Assembly: GCF_000689255.1 (NCBI RefSeq)
Contig: NZ_HG964446.1
Span: forward strand, 2,197,126 to 2,261,125
Source: Mycobacterium triplex
Lineage (GTDB): Bacteria; Actinomycetota; Actinomycetes; Mycobacteriales; Mycobacteriaceae
Direction of reading: 5' to 3'
DNA length: 64,000 bases
The position numbers and the translations under genes were made by a program. The notes under the pieces are model-generated. The model did no database searches, was not told where the DNA came from, and worked only from the letters and a program-made list of their open reading frames with translations. Every line of letters starts with the position of its first letter. Position 1 is the first letter of the stretch. Positions 63,701-64,000 of the stretch are shown here, piece by piece.

Positions 63701-64000
63701 CCCCCGGTCCCGCTGCCGGTTGCCCCGACGATCATGCCGGCGCCCGCCGCGGCCGCCCTCAATGGACATGCCGCGAGCAACGGCAACGGCCATGGCGCGC
63801 ACGCGTCTGCCACTGCTGTGCTTGCTGCGCCGGCGGCGGTGACTTTGGCGGCTCCTCCACCTGTCGCAGCGCCTGCGGTGGCGCCCGGGCTGAGTGCTGA
63901 AGCAGTGACGGAGATGATCTCAGCGGTAGGAACGCTGCGGGACGGCTTCGATCGTCTGCAGCGCGTGTTGCAAGCCCTCGTGGTTCCCGCGGCCGCACCA
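60725..64000 (+). CDS. Iterative type I polyketide / PUFA synthase (PfaA/HglE-like), cut by the window end
   Basis: 1,092 residues are visible and the frame is still open at the edge. A ketosynthase spans about residues 8-460, with Cys207 in DAACASSLAALE, His342 in EAHGTGT and His383 in VGHTKGAAG. An acyltransferase spans about 574-880, with LFPGQGSQYVGMG and Ser674 in GGHSFGE. From about 960 an Ala/Pro/Gly/Asn-rich linker leads to a helical stretch (SAEAVTEMISAVGTLRDGFD) like the segment before tandem carrier domains in PfaA/HglE enzymes. The ATG has AAAGG 6 bases upstream. With PfaD upstream, a long-chain lipid or PUFA-like product is inferred; carriers and later domains lie outside the window. 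Confidence 0.9.
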   Translation, partial: MASKHPPVAVVGVSALFPGSPEAERFWRNIVGGVDLFSEVPESHWRIDDYYHPDPHMPDKVYARRGGFLPDVDFSPMDFGIPPNVMPATDTAQLLALRVAQQVLEDAAGGDLSHIDRERISVVLGASGGTELITYISGRLHRPVWERGLRAAGLSEQELAAFSERVTANYAPWQENTFPGLLGNVIAGRIANRFDLGGTNCVIDAACASSLAALEVGLHELYLGESDMVIAGGVDAFNDIFMYMCFAKVTALSASGDCRPFSDQSDGTMLGEGLSMFALKRLDDAERDGDRIYAVIRGIGTSSDGRAKSIYAPSPAGQAKALRRAYAAAGYGPETVGLVEAHGTGTRAGDAAEFAALREVFDESGRADRQWCALGSVKSQVGHTKGAAGACGLFKAVMALHHKALPPTIKIDRPNPALEIEQSPFYLSTQAKPWMADNGVPRRASVSSFGFGGTNFHVAVEEYTGTGKRAYRFRSWDSELVVLGAPSAAALSEQAAALAASLVDSPDMLGWIARSTQAAYNAAQPHRLAVVADSVASLQTMLDELAARLSAADVPVSFASPRGYFYSAQRPGPVALLFPGQGSQYVGMGADLPQLHEPALAPWEGARKERLHADRDLHDVVWPKTAFTDDERALQSAELTKTEWAQPGIGAHSLSLLSVIRALGIAPVAVGGHSFGEVTALCAAGVFSGEVALQIARKRGELMAEAATNSDGAMCAVTAPVEQVRQLIGEWGLPVVIANHNAPNQAVLSGNSTAIDHAAQRFAAAGINARRLDVATAFHSDIVSPAAVPFGSFLAGVAFGMPEVPVYANATAQPYAGDAQQMRTTLANQIAQPVRFVEQIQAMWRAGARTFIEVGPGGVLTNLVGKCLAGEEHSAVSLDAKGKNGIRSLWIGLAQLVAAGVPMNFEGLWADYRVGDDPRNREQPKLTLKINGSNYGRPPISDEPVRRPSDIETTLDHSGRSNGHRTESESKFMPSEPITPVAHVNGTAAPVEPPVPLPVAPTIMPAPAAAALNGHAASNGNGHGAHASATAVLAAPAAVTLAAPPPVAAPAVAPGLSAEAVTEMISAVGTLRDGFDRLQRVLQALVVPAAAP

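Overview
The window is high-GC actinobacterial DNA that I assign to a Mycobacterium, most likely a slow-growing non-tuberculous species. The reason is protein similarity plus gene order. From left to right it follows the M. tuberculosis block from Rv3013 to Rv2965c, read in the reverse direction: ACT protein, gatC-gatA-pfkA, gatB, lppZ, doxX, cfp6, ilvB-ilvN-ilvC, serA, leuB, gltX with tRNA-Gln and tRNA-Glu, leuC-leuD, hupB, mutT1, ppk, fbiD, gpsA, ddlA, thiL, ung, rpmB, fakA, recG, lipN, dsbA-vkor, pyc, rsmD, coaD. Correspondences to Rv numbers are from memory and were not searched.

This backbone holds connected pathways. Branched-chain amino-acid synthesis (ilvBNC, leuB, leuCD) and serine synthesis (serA) dominate 14-28 kb. 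ilvB sits behind a leader with a probable leaderless leader peptide and an attenuator. leuCD is divergent from an IclR regulator. The set for indirect Gln-tRNA synthesis (GluRS, tRNA-Gln, tRNA-Glu, GatA, GatB, GatC) lies within 24 kb. Other groups are polyphosphate/Nudix (ppk, mutT1), F420 (fbiD), cell wall (ddlA), DNA repair (ung, recG), extracytoplasmic thiol oxidation (DsbA-VKOR) and pyruvate carboxylase.

Three accessory segments interrupt or end the backbone. The first, 3.48-9.66 kb, splits pfkA from gatB. It carries an SDR, a TetR-like protein with two possible helix-turn-helix segments, a small DoxX-like membrane gene with an apparent one-base frameshift, an AraC regulator, a GMC oxidoreductase and an orphan MinD-like ATPase. 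The second, 37.4-42.9 kb, separates ung from rpmB. It carries two divergent operons: SnoaL-like protein, sulfotransferase, DUF1214-like protein and SDR on one strand, and an SDR plus a mycofactocin-type SDR on the other. The third, from 56.8 kb to the end, starts with a 13E12-type HNH protein. It continues with a PfaD-type enoyl reductase and the first 1,092 residues of a large PfaA/HglE-like iterative polyketide or polyunsaturated-fatty-acid synthase that runs off the window. This pair is the strongest candidate for an undescribed biosynthetic system here.

Non-coding structure includes two copies of a 61-bp imperfect palindrome, each between convergent genes, and a 14-bp inverted repeat in a third convergent gap. 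There is a four-copy 20-bp tandem repeat upstream of an F420-type flavin/deazaflavin reductase-like gene, a bidirectional terminator after hupB, and many TANNNT boxes 6-9 bases before start codons, as expected of mycobacterial leaderless promoters. One gene remnant (Rv2997-like FAD oxidoreductase) is decayed next to serA. No CRISPR array, insertion sequence, prophage or rRNA was seen.
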